From DASQHL01 sp963843685 (GTDB lineage: Bacteria; Chloroflexota; Dehalococcoidia; DSTF01; JACRBR01): a stretch of DNA of 64,000 bases. The number at the start of each line of letters is the position of its first letter. Positions within the stretch are counted from its first letter, which is position 1. Under the pieces are notes generated by a model. It had not been told where the DNA came from and did not search any database. It saw nothing but the letters and a program-made list of their open reading frames with translations. Position numbers and translations under genes: made by a program. The stretch lies in assembly GCA_963843685.1 (NCBI GenBank), contig CAWJLO010000005.1, forward strand, positions 1-64,000, in the 5' to 3' direction. Of the stretch, positions 15,586 through 25,110 are shown one piece after another.

Positions 15586-17067
15586 GTGCCGACCGCCGCC
15601 AACACCACGTTCCCACCCGTCACCGCCGCCTGCGTCCGCGAGCTGCAGCGCGCGCTGGGCCGTGACCGTGTGCTCGCGACGCCGGAAGAGCTGATCGCCT
15701 ACGAGTACGACGGCACCATCGAGCGCGGCAAGCCCCAGGCCGTCGTCTTCCCCGAGAGCACCGACCAGGTGGCGGCCGCGGTCAAGGTCGCCTACAGGTT
15801 CGGCGTGCCCGTAATCCCGCGCGGCGCCGGCACCGGGCTCAGCGGCGGCGCCATCGCGACCGTGGGTGGCGTCGTCATCGCGCTCACCCGCATGAAGCGC
15901 GTCCTGGAGGTCGACCCGGTGAACCGCATCGCCGTCGTCGAGCCGGGCGTCGTGAACCTGGACCTCAGCCGGGCCGTCGCCGGTCACGGCCTGTTCTACG
16001 CACCCGATCCCTCCAGCCAGCGCGCCTGCACGATCGGCGGCAACGTCGCCGAAAACGCCGGCGGTCCGCACTGCCTGGCGTACGGCGCGACGACAAACCA
16101 CGTGCTCGGCGTGGAGGTCGTGCTGGCCGACGGCGAGGTCGTTTGGCTCGGCGGCCGCACGCGGGACGTGCCCGGCTACGATCTCACCGGCGCCTTCGTC
16201 GGCTCCGAGGGTACGCTCGCCATCGCGACGAAGATCGTCGTGCGGCTGATGCGGCTGCCGGAGTCGACCCGCACGATGCTCGCCATCTTCGACTCGGTGG
16301 ACGACGCCAGCAACGTCGTCTCCTCGATCATCGCTGCGGGCATCGTGCCGGCGGCGATGGAGATGATGGACCGCAACATCATCGCCGCCGTCGAGCCCGT
16401 GATCCACTCCGGCTACCCGCTCGATGCGGAGGCGGTGCTGCTGATCGAGGTCGACGGCCTCGAGGAGGCGACCGTCGAGCAGGCGGAAGAGGTGCGTCAG
16501 ATCTGCGAAAACCACCACGCGCGAGAAGTGCGGCTCGCCGTCGATGCGAAGGACCGCGACCTCCTCTGGGCGGGGCGAAAGTCGTCGATCAGCGCGCTCG
16601 GCCGGCTCTACCCCAACTACTACGTGCTCGATGGCGTGGTGCCCCGTACGAAGCTGCCGGAAGTGTTGCGCGAGGTCTACGCGGTCTCGGAGCGCTATGG
16701 CCTGGCCGTCGCGAACGTCTTCCATGCCGGCGACGGCAACCTCCATCCCAACCTGCTGTTCGACGAGCGCGAGCCGGGTGTGACGGCGCGCGTGCTGGAG
16801 GCCGGCGCCGAGATCATGCAGCTCTGCGTGGCGGCCGGCGGCAGCATCACCGGGGAGCACGGCGTCGGTCTGGAGAAGCGCGACTTCATCGCCTGGGTGT
16901 ACGACGAAGGCGATCTGGCCGCGATGAGCAAGCTCAAGGCGGCGTTCGGCGCCGAGGAACGATACAACCCCTGCAAGGCATTTCCGACCCATCGCGGCTG
17001 TGGGGAGGTCAACCAGGCCCACGTGCAGCGGCTCGCGGCGGCGCTGGGACCGGACGTCTATGTCTAG
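15586..17067 (+). CDS. glcD: Glycolate oxidase FAD subunit GlcD
   Basis: 493 residues. FAD-binding PCMH domain (GTGLSGGAI phosphate loop near residue 82, GGNVAENAGGPHC near 148, GAFVGSEGTLAI near 202) and the C-terminal glycolate-oxidase-type cap with NVFHAGDGNLHPN and GEHGVGLEK, which bind the metal and substrate carboxylate. With GlcE and GlcF it oxidises glycolate (or D-lactate) to glyoxylate at the membrane. The GTG start lies five bases after TATACT (15575-15580), so the message may be leaderless. It overlaps glcE by eight bases. Confidence 0.93.
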   Translation: MPTAANTTFPPVTAACVRELQRALGRDRVLATPEELIAYEYDGTIERGKPQAVVFPESTDQVAAAVKVAYRFGVPVIPRGAGTGLSGGAIATVGGVVIALTRMKRVLEVDPVNRIAVVEPGVVNLDLSRAVAGHGLFYAPDPSSQRACTIGGNVAENAGGPHCLAYGATTNHVLGVEVVLADGEVVWLGGRTRDVPGYDLTGAFVGSEGTLAIATKIVVRLMRLPESTRTMLAIFDSVDDASNVVSSIIAAGIVPAAMEMMDRNIIAAVEPVIHSGYPLDAEAVLLIEVDGLEEATVEQAEEVRQICENHHAREVRLAVDAKDRDLLWAGRKSSISALGRLYPNYYVLDGVVPRTKLPEVLREVYAVSERYGLAVANVFHAGDGNLHPNLLFDEREPGVTARVLEAGAEIMQLCVAAGGSITGEHGVGLEKRDFIAWVYDEGDLAAMSKLKAAFGAEERYNPCKAFPTHRGCGEVNQAHVQRLAAALGPDVYV

Positions 17068-18355
17068 TCTGACGGCCACCGCCAACGCTGACCGCTTCGT
17101 CGCCGCGCTCGCACCCTCGCTCGCGCCGGGGGGCGTGCGGCGCGACGATCTCGGCGAGTTCGTGGTCGACGGCATAGCCCCGTCGGTCGTGGTCGCGGTC
17201 GCGAGCCTGGAAGAGCTGCAGGCAGTGCTTCGGGAGGCGCACGGCGAAGGCCTGGCCGTCGTGCCGGCGGGGGGCCGCCAGCATTTGGGCGCCGGCAACG
17301 TCCCGTCGGCGTACGATGTCGCGCTGCGGCTCGCCGGGCTGGACGCAATGGTTGCGCACGAGCCGGCCGACATGACCGTGACGGTGCAGGCCGGCATGCG
17401 CCTGGCCGCGCTCAACGAGCACCTCGCGCGTCACGGCCAGACGCTGCCGCTCGATCCGCCGTGCGGTCCCGAGGCCACCGTGGGCGGCGTACTCGCGGCG
17501 AACGCGTACGGCCCGCTGCGGCACGCGTTCGGCACCGCTCGCGACTGGCTCATCGGCACGCAGGTCGTGCACGCCGATGGCGGCACGAGCCGTTCCGGCG
17601 GCCGGGTGGTGAAGAACGTGACCGGCTACGACACACACAAGCTCTACGTGGGCTCGCTCGGCACGCTGGCCGTGATCGCGGAGGCGACCTTCAAACTCGC
17701 TCCCTTGCCGAAGGTGGACCGGACGCTCACGCTCTCGTTCGATTCCGCCCGCGCCGCGTGCGGAGCAGTGCTGGCCGCCCGCGACGCCGGGTTGGCGGTT
17801 CACGCGGCCGAAGTGCTGTCTCCGGCGGCAGCGTCCGCGGTCTGCGGAGAGTCGCGCTGGGTGCTGCTCCTGCGCGTGGCCGGCGGTCCGGCGGCGGTCG
17901 AACGCAGCCTGCGCGACCTTCCGTCGCTCACGCGCGGTTCAACCATCTCGCAACGTAACGATTCGGCGCTCTGGGATGCGTGGGCGCACGAGTTCAACCC
18001 GCGCGGGTTGGCCGCGCGCGCGGCCGTGCTGCCGTCCTCAGTGGCGCCGGCAATCGAGGCGCTCGACCGTGCGCTCGCGGGCTCCGCGCAGCGATTGTCA
18101 GCCACCGTGGCCGCTGGCCTGATCCGCATCGTTCTCGACGCCGCTGGCGACGAGGCTGCGGTCGTGGACCGCGCGAAGGACATCGTGTCCATGCACAACG
18201 GCACCGTCGTCGTCGATGCCGCCTCGCCCGCCCTGAAGGCGCGCATCGACGTGTTCGGCGCCTCGCGATCGGATCTGGCCATCATGCGACGGCTCAAGGA
18301 GCAGTTCGATCCGCAGCGGATCCTCGCACCGGGTCGCTTCGCAGGGAGGCTGTGA
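17060..18355 (+). CDS. glcE: Glycolate oxidase subunit GlcE (FAD-binding)
   Basis: 431 residues. A second PCMH-type FAD-binding subunit: VVPAGGRQHLGAGN near residue 65, CGPEATVGGVLAANAYGP near 135, and the GGRVVKNVTGYDTHKLYVGSLGTL block near 180. The C-terminal part is shorter than in GlcD and lacks the HAGDGN and GEHG motifs, as is usual for GlcE. The ATG lies inside the end of glcD, and its stop shares bases with the GTG of glcF, so the three genes are translationally coupled. Confidence 0.93.
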   Translation: MSSLTATANADRFVAALAPSLAPGGVRRDDLGEFVVDGIAPSVVVAVASLEELQAVLREAHGEGLAVVPAGGRQHLGAGNVPSAYDVALRLAGLDAMVAHEPADMTVTVQAGMRLAALNEHLARHGQTLPLDPPCGPEATVGGVLAANAYGPLRHAFGTARDWLIGTQVVHADGGTSRSGGRVVKNVTGYDTHKLYVGSLGTLAVIAEATFKLAPLPKVDRTLTLSFDSARAACGAVLAARDAGLAVHAAEVLSPAAASAVCGESRWVLLLRVAGGPAAVERSLRDLPSLTRGSTISQRNDSALWDAWAHEFNPRGLAARAAVLPSSVAPAIEALDRALAGSAQRLSATVAAGLIRIVLDAAGDEAAVVDRAKDIVSMHNGTVVVDAASPALKARIDVFGASRSDLAIMRRLKEQFDPQRILAPGRFAGRL

Positions 18356-19614
18356 TCGTCGATTCAACCCACGTCCACGAGGCCACGCCGTCGCTCGCCG
18401 CGGACATCGCGCGCTGCGTGCACTGTGGTTTCTGCCTGCAGGCGTGCCCGACCTACCTTGAGCTCGGCATGGAGACGGACTCCCCGCGCGGCCGCATCGC
18501 CCTCATTGATGCGATGACGTCCGGGCGGGCGGAGCCGTCCCCCTCCTTGCTCGGCCACCTCGACCTCTGCCTCCAGTGCCGCGCGTGCGAGACGGCGTGC
18601 CCCTCCGGCGTCGCATACGGCCGGATCATGGAGACGGCGCGCGCGACGGTTTTGGAGAGCCCCGCCCGGCCGACGTCCTGGCGCCTGCGTGCGCTCCTGT
18701 TGCGGGCCGTGCTGCCGCATCGGTCGCGTGTCGGCGCGCTGATGGGCGCCCTGCGCCTGTACCAGCGTTCGCCGTTGCCCATGCTGGCCCGCCGCGTGCC
18801 TGCGCTCCGCGGGGCCGACGCGTCGCTGCCCCGGCTCCCGCACGCGTCGTTCCGCCCACCGGAGCAGCCCGCCGGGCTTACGCGCTCCGTCGCGATGCTG
18901 ACGGGCTGCGTGATGGGCCAGATGTACCCGCGCAGCCACGCCGCGACCGTCCGCGTCTTGAACCGGCTCGGATATCGCGTGCTCTTCCCGGAGGGCGAGA
19001 CGTGCTGCGGCGCACTCAGTTTGCACGCGGGCGACCGCCGCTTTGCGCGAAAGCTCGCCCGGCGGAACGTCGACGCGTTCCTCGCCGCAGGGGTTGAGGC
19101 GATCATCGTCGACTCCGCCGGCTGCGGCTCCACGATGAAAGAGTACGGCGAACTGCTGGCGTCGGACCGGACGTACGCAGAGCGCGCTGAGCATTTCGCC
19201 GCGATGACGAAGGACGTGCTCGAGTTCGTCGCCGAGCACGATCTCGGCGCGTTGGGCGCCGTCCCTCGCTCCGTCACCTATCAGGACTCGTGTCATCTCG
19301 TGCACGCCCAGAAGGTCGCGCGGGCGCCGCGGGTGATCCTCTCGGCCATCCCGGGGCTGGAGCTGCGAGAGATGACCGCCCCTGACCGATGCTGCGGCAG
19401 CGCCGGCCTCTACAGCTTCGTCCAGCGCGACATGTCCGCCCGGCTGCTCGACAGCAAGATGGACGACGTGCTGGCGACCGGCGCATCCACCGTGGCCACC
19501 GCGAACCCTGGCTGCATGTCGCAGCTCGAGGCCGGCCTGCGCCTGCGCAACGCCCGGGGCTCCGTCGTCCACGTCATCGAGCTGCTTGATGAGGCGATGC
19601 GCGCCGGCGTGTGA
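18352..19614 (+). CDS. glcF: Glycolate oxidase iron-sulfur subunit GlcF
   Basis: 420 residues. Two [4Fe-4S] motifs of the CxxCxxCxxxCP form lie at the N-terminus (CVHCGFCLQACP and CLQCRACETACP, about residues 20-85). Two CCG (cysteine-rich) domains follow: GETCCGALSLHAGD with the upstream ...GCVMG..., and DRCCGSAGLYSF with the upstream QDSCHLVHAQ. It passes electrons from the flavin subunits to the quinone pool. The GTG start at 18352 forms a GTGA overlap with the glcE stop. The open frame extends much further upstream but that part is a shadow of glcE. Confidence 0.94.
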   Translation: MIVDSTHVHEATPSLAADIARCVHCGFCLQACPTYLELGMETDSPRGRIALIDAMTSGRAEPSPSLLGHLDLCLQCRACETACPSGVAYGRIMETARATVLESPARPTSWRLRALLLRAVLPHRSRVGALMGALRLYQRSPLPMLARRVPALRGADASLPRLPHASFRPPEQPAGLTRSVAMLTGCVMGQMYPRSHAATVRVLNRLGYRVLFPEGETCCGALSLHAGDRRFARKLARRNVDAFLAAGVEAIIVDSAGCGSTMKEYGELLASDRTYAERAEHFAAMTKDVLEFVAEHDLGALGAVPRSVTYQDSCHLVHAQKVARAPRVILSAIPGLELREMTAPDRCCGSAGLYSFVQRDMSARLLDSKMDDVLATGASTVATANPGCMSQLEAGLRLRNARGSVVHVIELLDEAMRAGV

Positions 19615-19629
19615 GCGGCGCGTCTTCCC

Positions 19630-21210
19630 TCACCGAAGCGCGGCGACGGCCTCCAGCACGCGCTCGACGCTCTGTCGCACCGGCGCCGCCCCGTCAACGT
19701 GCACCAGCCGATCCGGCTGCGCCTCGTCCGGCTGCTCGAATCGCTCCCGCTGCGCCACGTACGTGTCCCAGCGCGCGTCCGACGCCCCCGCCGGTTCCTC
19801 CGCCCGCTGCACCATGCGTCGCCGCACGGTCTCTTCGTCGGCTGCGACGTGCACGACCAGCGCTCGCGCCTTCGTTTCGTCCGCCACGCGCAGCGCCGCG
19901 GTGCGGTCGACGGCCCGCGCGTACGTCGCGTCCAGCACCACGGGCAGCCCGGCGCGCAGATATCGCGACGCCCGGGCGTGCATCGCCCCATACACGCGTT
20001 CGCGCGATTCCTCGGTGTAGATGCCTTCGCCGTACGCCTCGCCGCCGCCTCGGACGTTCGATTCGCCGAGGAGCCGCCGGCGCGTCGCGTCCGACCGGAC
20101 GAACGCCGCCCCGAGCCGCGACGCCACCGCCGCGCCCACGTAACTCTTGCCCGAACCCGAGAGCCCGCACATGAGTACGAGGATACGGCCGTGCGGCGCC
20201 GCTGTGTACCTGCCGGAAAGCGCGAAGTACGCGCGCGCCCGCTCGACGGCGGCAGCCCGCTCAGATTCCGGTACCTCCGGCTCGTCCACCTCCATGCTCT
20301 CGACCTTGCCGCGCACGTACGCGCGGTACGCGCGGTAGAAGTCGAGCACGCAGGGCAGCGTCTCGTCGTCCACGGCGTCCAGATACGCGCTCATCAGCTC
20401 GTCCGCGAGGTCTTCGCGCCCCCGGAAGTCCAGGTCCATCGCCAGGAAGCCGATGTCGCCCGCAACGTCCCCATAGCGGATGCGGTCGTTGAACTCGATG
20501 CAGTCCATCACGCAGATGCCGCCGTCCGGACGGATCACGATCGAGTCGCTGCGCAGGTCGCCGTGGCAGTCGCGCACGCGGCCTGTCGCCGCCCGCTCTT
20601 CGATCAGCGCCGCCCGGTCGAGAAGAAACCGGGCGACGTAGCCGCGCACGCGGTTCTGCTGGTCGCGCGTGATCGTCCTGCCGACGAACGCCGCCGTCTG
20701 CTCGAAGTTCTCATCCCAGTTAGCGCGCAGTGCTTCCGGCGAACCGAAGCGCGCGATCCGCTCATCGGAGGCCGAAGTCGCGTGGAACGACGCCAGCACA
20801 GCCGCAATACGACGGATATCGGCCGCCGTGACGGTCCCCCGCCGAAGCATCGCCGGCATCATCTCCTCCGGAGGCATACGGCGCATCTTCACCGCGTACT
20901 CGATCGCTTCGCCATCGCCGCCGACGCGATACCCACGCTCGGCGCGCACGATCTGCTCCACTCCCAGATACGCCTCCGGGCAGAGCCTCCGATTGAGGCG
21001 GACCTCCTCCTCGCACATCAGCCGGCGCCTGTCGAGCGTGCTGTAATCGAGAAAGTGGAGATCGAGCGGCTTCTTGATCTTGTAGGCGTACGCGCCGGCC
21101 AGCACGACGTAGGAGATATGCGTTTGAATGAGCTGGATGTCGCCGGCTTCGTGCGGGTAGGCGTTCGGTAGGAGCAGCGACTGGATCAGCTCTGGCAGCG
21201 GAGCGCTCAC
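19630..21210 (-). CDS. Aminoglycoside phosphotransferase-like domain fused to P-loop kinase domain
   Basis: About 526 residues with two parts. Residues about 1-330 resemble the APH/choline-kinase fold: a Lys in YAYKIKKPLDL, CHGDLRSDSIVI with the catalytic-loop Asp, and MDCIEFNDRIRYGD with the metal Asp. Residues about 345-526 are a P-loop kinase: LVLMCGLSGSGKS (Walker A), then RSDATRRRLLGE, and DATYARAVDRTAAL. Such fused proteins occur widely with no settled substrate. GTG at 21210 is preferred because the preceding 12 codons look non-coding; a TTG at 21246 is possible. It converges on glcF. Confidence 0.85.
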   Translation of the reverse strand: MSAPLPELIQSLLLPNAYPHEAGDIQLIQTHISYVVLAGAYAYKIKKPLDLHFLDYSTLDRRRLMCEEEVRLNRRLCPEAYLGVEQIVRAERGYRVGGDGEAIEYAVKMRRMPPEEMMPAMLRRGTVTAADIRRIAAVLASFHATSASDERIARFGSPEALRANWDENFEQTAAFVGRTITRDQQNRVRGYVARFLLDRAALIEERAATGRVRDCHGDLRSDSIVIRPDGGICVMDCIEFNDRIRYGDVAGDIGFLAMDLDFRGREDLADELMSAYLDAVDDETLPCVLDFYRAYRAYVRGKVESMEVDEPEVPESERAAAVERARAYFALSGRYTAAPHGRILVLMCGLSGSGKSYVGAAVASRLGAAFVRSDATRRRLLGESNVRGGGEAYGEGIYTEESRERVYGAMHARASRYLRAGLPVVLDATYARAVDRTAALRVADETKARALVVHVAADEETVRRRMVQRAEEPAGASDARWDTYVAQRERFEQPDEAQPDRLVHVDGAAPVRQSVERVLEAVAALR

Positions 21211-21255
21211 GCGTGCAGTCTGCGGTGCCCGCCGCCGCCCCGTCAAACGGACCGT

Positions 21256-22263
21256 TCAGCCCGCCGACGGTCCCAGGACGCGCCGCACGAGGTCCGCGAG
21301 CGGCTCCTCCGGCCTCGCGCCGACGTGGCTGATCACTTCTGCCGCCGCGATGCCCCCGATACGGCCGCACGTCGCCAGCGGCAGCCCGCGCGTCAGCCCG
21401 AACAAGAACCCCGCCGCGTACGCATCCCCCGCACCGGTCGAGTCGACGACGTGCGCCACAGCCTCCGCGTCGATCACGTGCAGTTCGTCATCGCCCGCGA
21501 CGATGACAGAGCCCTTCTCGCTCCTCGTCAGCGCGGCGATCTCGCACTTCGTGCGCACGTGCTGCAGCGCCTCGTCGAAGGTGCGCGACTGGTACAGCGA
21601 CATGATCTCGTGCTCGTTGGCGAACAGGACGTCGACGTGGTGCTCCACGAGGTCCAGGAACTCCTCGCGGTGCCGTTCCACGCAGAACGGGTCGGACAGC
21701 GAGATCGACACACGGCGCCCGGCGGCGTGTGCAAGGCGCGCCGCCTTCAGAAAGGCCTGCTTCGCGCCCGGCGGGTCCCACAGGTAGCCCTCCATGTACG
21801 TGACCGACGACGCGGCGATCACCTCCGCATCGACGTCATCGGGCTGCAACTCGCTCCCCGCGCCGAGGAACGTCTGCATCGTGCGCTGTGCGTCTCCGGT
21901 CACGAAGATGAGGCAGCGGCCCGTCGGCGTGCCCCCGGTCGCTGCAGGCACGTCGAACGCCACGCCCGCCGCGCGGATGTCGTGCCGGAACACCTGCCCG
22001 AGCTGGTCGTCGTTCACCTTGCCGATGTAGGCCCCGCGCCCGCCAAGCGACGCCAGCGCGGCCATCGTGTTTCCCGCGGACCCCCCCGATACCTCCACCG
22101 CCGGCGGCATGCCCGCGTACAGCTCCTCCGCCCGCGCCGCGTCGATCAGCGTCATCGCGCCCTTCGTCAGCCCGTTGGCCGGAAGGAAGGCCTCGTCGGC
22201 GTGCGCGATGACGTCGACCATCGCGTTTCCCATCCCCACCACGTCGAAGGTCGTGCCGCTCAT
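21256..22263 (-). CDS. PfkB-family kinase, adenosine kinase-like
   Basis: 335 residues. Ribokinase/PfkB fold: GGSAGNTMAALASLGG near residue 55 is the first family signature, and DSTGAGDAYAAGFLFGL near 285 is the second, with the catalytic Asp of the GAGD. The N-terminus DVVGMGNAMVDVIAHAD and the FVTGDAQRTMQTFLGAG block are typical of the adenosine-kinase branch, which phosphorylates adenosine or related nucleosides/sugars. The ATG at 22263 has GAGGAG seven bases upstream. It lies 45 bases before the kinase-fusion gene on the same strand, so the two may be co-transcribed. Confidence 0.9.
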   Translation of the reverse strand: MSGTTFDVVGMGNAMVDVIAHADEAFLPANGLTKGAMTLIDAARAEELYAGMPPAVEVSGGSAGNTMAALASLGGRGAYIGKVNDDQLGQVFRHDIRAAGVAFDVPAATGGTPTGRCLIFVTGDAQRTMQTFLGAGSELQPDDVDAEVIAASSVTYMEGYLWDPPGAKQAFLKAARLAHAAGRRVSISLSDPFCVERHREEFLDLVEHHVDVLFANEHEIMSLYQSRTFDEALQHVRTKCEIAALTRSEKGSVIVAGDDELHVIDAEAVAHVVDSTGAGDAYAAGFLFGLTRGLPLATCGRIGGIAAAEVISHVGARPEEPLADLVRRVLGPSAG

Positions 22264-22450
22264 CCGCTGCTCCTCGCGCTCGTGCCCGCGCCGCAAGGTG
22301 AATACCGGGTGTCCCGGGCCGTGTCAACGCGGCGTCGTGGTTATGTCTTGTACCGACCGCCGGGGATCTGGAGCCCGGAAGATGTGACGGAGTCAACGGT
22401 TCTGCTACTATCCCGCAAACGAGGGCAACACCGTGAGGAGGCATATCCCC

Positions 22451-23368
22451 GTGCGCAAAGTCCCACTCCTGATCGTAGCGCTGGTTGCGCTGCTTGGCGT
22501 CGTTGCCGTGGCCTGTGGCGGCGGCAGCAAGAAGACCATTAACATTCCGGGCGTCGGAAACGTGTCGACCAGCAACAAGCTGCCGTCGGACTTCCCCAGC
22601 GACTTCCCGACGTACAAGGGCGCCGACGTGCAGGCGAGCACCACCGGCACGTACAACGGCATCTCCGGGCTCTACGTCGTCTGGCAGACAGGCGACAGCG
22701 TCGACAAGGTGAAGTCGTACTTCGACGACCAGTTCAAGAGCAGCGCGTGGAAGTCGACCACTACCGCGACCACCAACGGGACCTCGTACTGGATCGTCAC
22801 GAGCCCCGACGGCAAGAAGGAAGGCTACGTCAGCGTCTCGGACGTAAGTGGCAAGACCTCGATCTCGGCCGCCATCGGCGACAGCACCAGCGGGTCCGAT
22901 AACAGTTCTGACAACTCGGGCTCCTCCTCCCAGGACACACCGACATCGAGCGACAGTGGCAGCTCGAGTTCCGACAACAGCGGCGATAACAGCTCCAGCT
23001 CCGCGAATCTGCCGGACGAAGTGAGTCTTGACTCTAACTTCCCGAAGGACCGAGTGCCGTTTCCGGACAACACGCGCGTTACGAGTTCGTCGTCATACAG
23101 CAGCAGCGGCGAGACGAACTACATCGTCGAGATCTACGTGAAGGACTCCGCTTCGAACGTCAACGACTACTTCAAGAACGAGCTGCCGAAGCACAACTGG
23201 ACGAACGCGTTCACTTCGAACTCGAACGGCTCTTACCTTCAGACGTACGGTGGTGCCACCCCGTCTGACCCGTCGCAGCAGGGGGAGACGTTGAACCTCA
23301 CGATCCAGGACTCCGATGTGTCTGGCTACGTGGACGTCACTATCCTCGTCTCCGTCGCCGGCTCGTAG
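22451..23368 (+). CDS. Secreted lipoprotein with duplicated domain
   Basis: 305 residues. GTG start with GAGGAGG nine bases upstream. The signal peptide ends in a lipobox (VAVAC, Cys about 22), so it is attached to the outer face of the membrane. Two related domains follow: about residues 45-145 and 195-305, each containing a helix of the type VDKVKSYFDDQF / ASNVNDYFKNEL followed by W and a Gly/Thr-rich beta region. A 50-residue Ser/Asp linker separates them. I do not recognise the family. Terminator downstream at 23391. Confidence 0.82.
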   Translation: MRKVPLLIVALVALLGVVAVACGGGSKKTINIPGVGNVSTSNKLPSDFPSDFPTYKGADVQASTTGTYNGISGLYVVWQTGDSVDKVKSYFDDQFKSSAWKSTTTATTNGTSYWIVTSPDGKKEGYVSVSDVSGKTSISAAIGDSTSGSDNSSDNSGSSSQDTPTSSDSGSSSSDNSGDNSSSSANLPDEVSLDSNFPKDRVPFPDNTRVTSSSSYSSSGETNYIVEIYVKDSASNVNDYFKNELPKHNWTNAFTSNSNGSYLQTYGGATPSDPSQQGETLNLTIQDSDVSGYVDVTILVSVAGS

Positions 23369-23390
23369 CAGCCGCCTCGCGCGATCGCGA

Positions 23391-23421
23391 CGAAGCCCCG
23401 GCCCGCTAGGCCGGGGCTTCG
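23391..23421 (+). terminator. Intrinsic terminator after lipoprotein gene
   Basis: A 13-bp perfect stem (23391-23403 with 23409-23421) and a CGCTA loop, followed by a mixed TCTTGTGCTT tract. The position, 23 bases after the stop, fits. Confidence 0.75.
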
Positions 23422-23473
23422 TCTTGTGCTTCAATTCGAGCGACATCACAGTCGATAGGCCCGAGGTCGAACA

Positions 23474-24723
23474 ATGATCTCCGTCGAAGAGGCGCTCGAG
23501 CGCATCCTCGCCTACGTCAGCCTCTTGGAACCGGTCGAGCAGCCCCTGCTCGAGGCGCTGGGCCAGGTCGTCGCTGACGACGTTATCTCGGACATCGACA
23601 TTCCCCCGCTTGGACAACACGTCGATGGACGGCTACGCCGTGCGCGCGGCCGACACCTCCGGCGCATCGTCCGAGCGGCCCGTCTCGCTGAACGTGACGG
23701 GCGAGCTGGCCGCCGGATACGTGTTCGAAGGCACGGTGCGAGCCCGGCGCCGCCGTCCGCATCATGACGGGCGCCCCCATGCCGGCGGGCGCCGACGCCG
23801 TCGTCCCGTTCGAGGAGACCGACGAGCCGCAGGGACGCGCCTTTGGCTCCTTCGCCAAGTCCCGCTCGTCCGTCGGTGTGCTGAAGGGCGCATCGCCCGG
23901 CGCGAACGTCCGCAACCGCGGCGAGGACGTGCGGCGCGGCCAGGTCGTCCTCTCGAAGGGCGCCGTGCTCCATCCGCCGCAGCTCGGCGTCCTCGCGTCG
24001 CTGGGCATGGCGACCGTCCGCGTCTACCGCCGCCCCACGATCGCCATCCTCTCCACCGGCGACGAGGTGCAGCAGCCCGGCACGCCGCTCCGTCCCGGCC
24101 AGATCTACGACAGCAACGCCTACAGCATCGCCGCGATGGTCCAGGAGGCCGGCGGCGTGCCGAAACTCCTCGGCATCGCGACGGACACCGTCGAAGCGCT
24201 CACGGCAAAGCTGCGCCAGGGCCTCGACTGCGACATGCTCGTCACGTCCGCCGGCGTTTCGCGCGGCGACTACGACGTCGTCAAGGACGTCCTGGCGAAG
24301 GAGGGCGAAGTCGCGTTCTGGACCGTGCGCATGCGGCCGGGGAAGCCGCTCGCGTTCGGCGCGTTCCCGTCAGGCGACCGCCGCGTGCCGCACATCGGCC
24401 TGCCCGGCAACCCCGTCAGCTCCATGGTCTCGTTCGAGCTGTTCGGCCGCCCGGCGATCTTCAAGATGCTCGGCCGCACCGACTGGCAGCGGCCCGTTGT
24501 GCGCGCCGTCGCCGAGGAGCCGATCACGAACCCCGACGCCCGCCGGGTGTACGCCCGCGCCATCGTCACGAAGCGCGACGGCCGCTACTACGCCTCGCTC
24601 ACCGGGCCGCAGGGATCGGGCATCCTCACGTCGATGGCGCTGGCCAACGCGCTCGCGATCGTGCCGGAGGACGTACCCGTCGTCGAAGCAGGCCAGGAGG
24701 TCGACGCGATCCTGCTCGACTAG
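23474..24723 (+). CDS. moeA: Molybdopterin molybdenumtransferase MoeA, split by two +1 frameshifts
   Basis: The product is read in three successive frames: 23474-about 23610, to about 23739, then to 24723. Joined, it gives about 415 residues, normal for MoeA, which inserts molybdate into adenylylated molybdopterin. Visible motifs are NTSMDGYAVRAADT, MTGAPMPAGADAVVPFE, ILSTGDEV, DSNAYSIAAMV, TSAGVSRGDYD, and GLPGNPVSS. Removing one base near 23602-23611 and one at about 23739 restores the frame. The cause is probably assembly error since the rest is well conserved. It converges on the acylphosphatase gene three bases away. Confidence 0.9.
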
Positions 24724-24725
24724 CG

Positions 24726-25034
24726 TCACATTTCGACGCTGAAGCGCGCGAAGCCCTGGCTCGCCTCGCTGTACTCGCAGTCGACGTCTTCCACCTTCGC
24801 GAACCGGGGCCCTTCACGGACAACCGCGACCAGCGCGTCGATGGCCGCGTCTTCGCCCTCGGCGACGAACTCCACGCCGCGGCCGTCGTCGCTGTTGCGC
24901 ACCCAGCCGGTGATGCCGCGCGCCGTCGCTTCCTGGCGCACGAAGTCACGAAACCCGACGCCCTGCACGCGCCCGGTCACCGTCGCCTGCACCCTCTTCG
25001 TCGGCAGACCTCCCGTCGCTCGGCCCTCCCGCAT
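24726..25034 (-). CDS. acyP: Acylphosphatase
   Basis: 102 residues. The conserved GRVQGVGFRDFVRQEA with the phosphate-binding Arg (GVGFR, about residue 29) and WVRNSDDGRGVEF with the catalytic Asn (about residue 47) identify the family, which hydrolyses acyl phosphates. The length is about ten residues above the usual 90, because of a basic N-terminal stretch; a start nearer LPTKRVQA is possible but no good codon was found. It faces moeA tail to tail and diverges from fmt. Confidence 0.93.
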   Translation of the reverse strand: MREGRATGGLPTKRVQATVTGRVQGVGFRDFVRQEATARGITGWVRNSDDGRGVEFVAEGEDAAIDALVAVVREGPRFAKVEDVDCEYSEASQGFARFSVEM

Positions 25035-25110
25035 AGTCTATCGTCGCGCCGATGGCAGCATACGTGCAACCGCCCGCTTCGGGACGCGCGGCCCGTGCTA
25101 TCCTCCAGCG

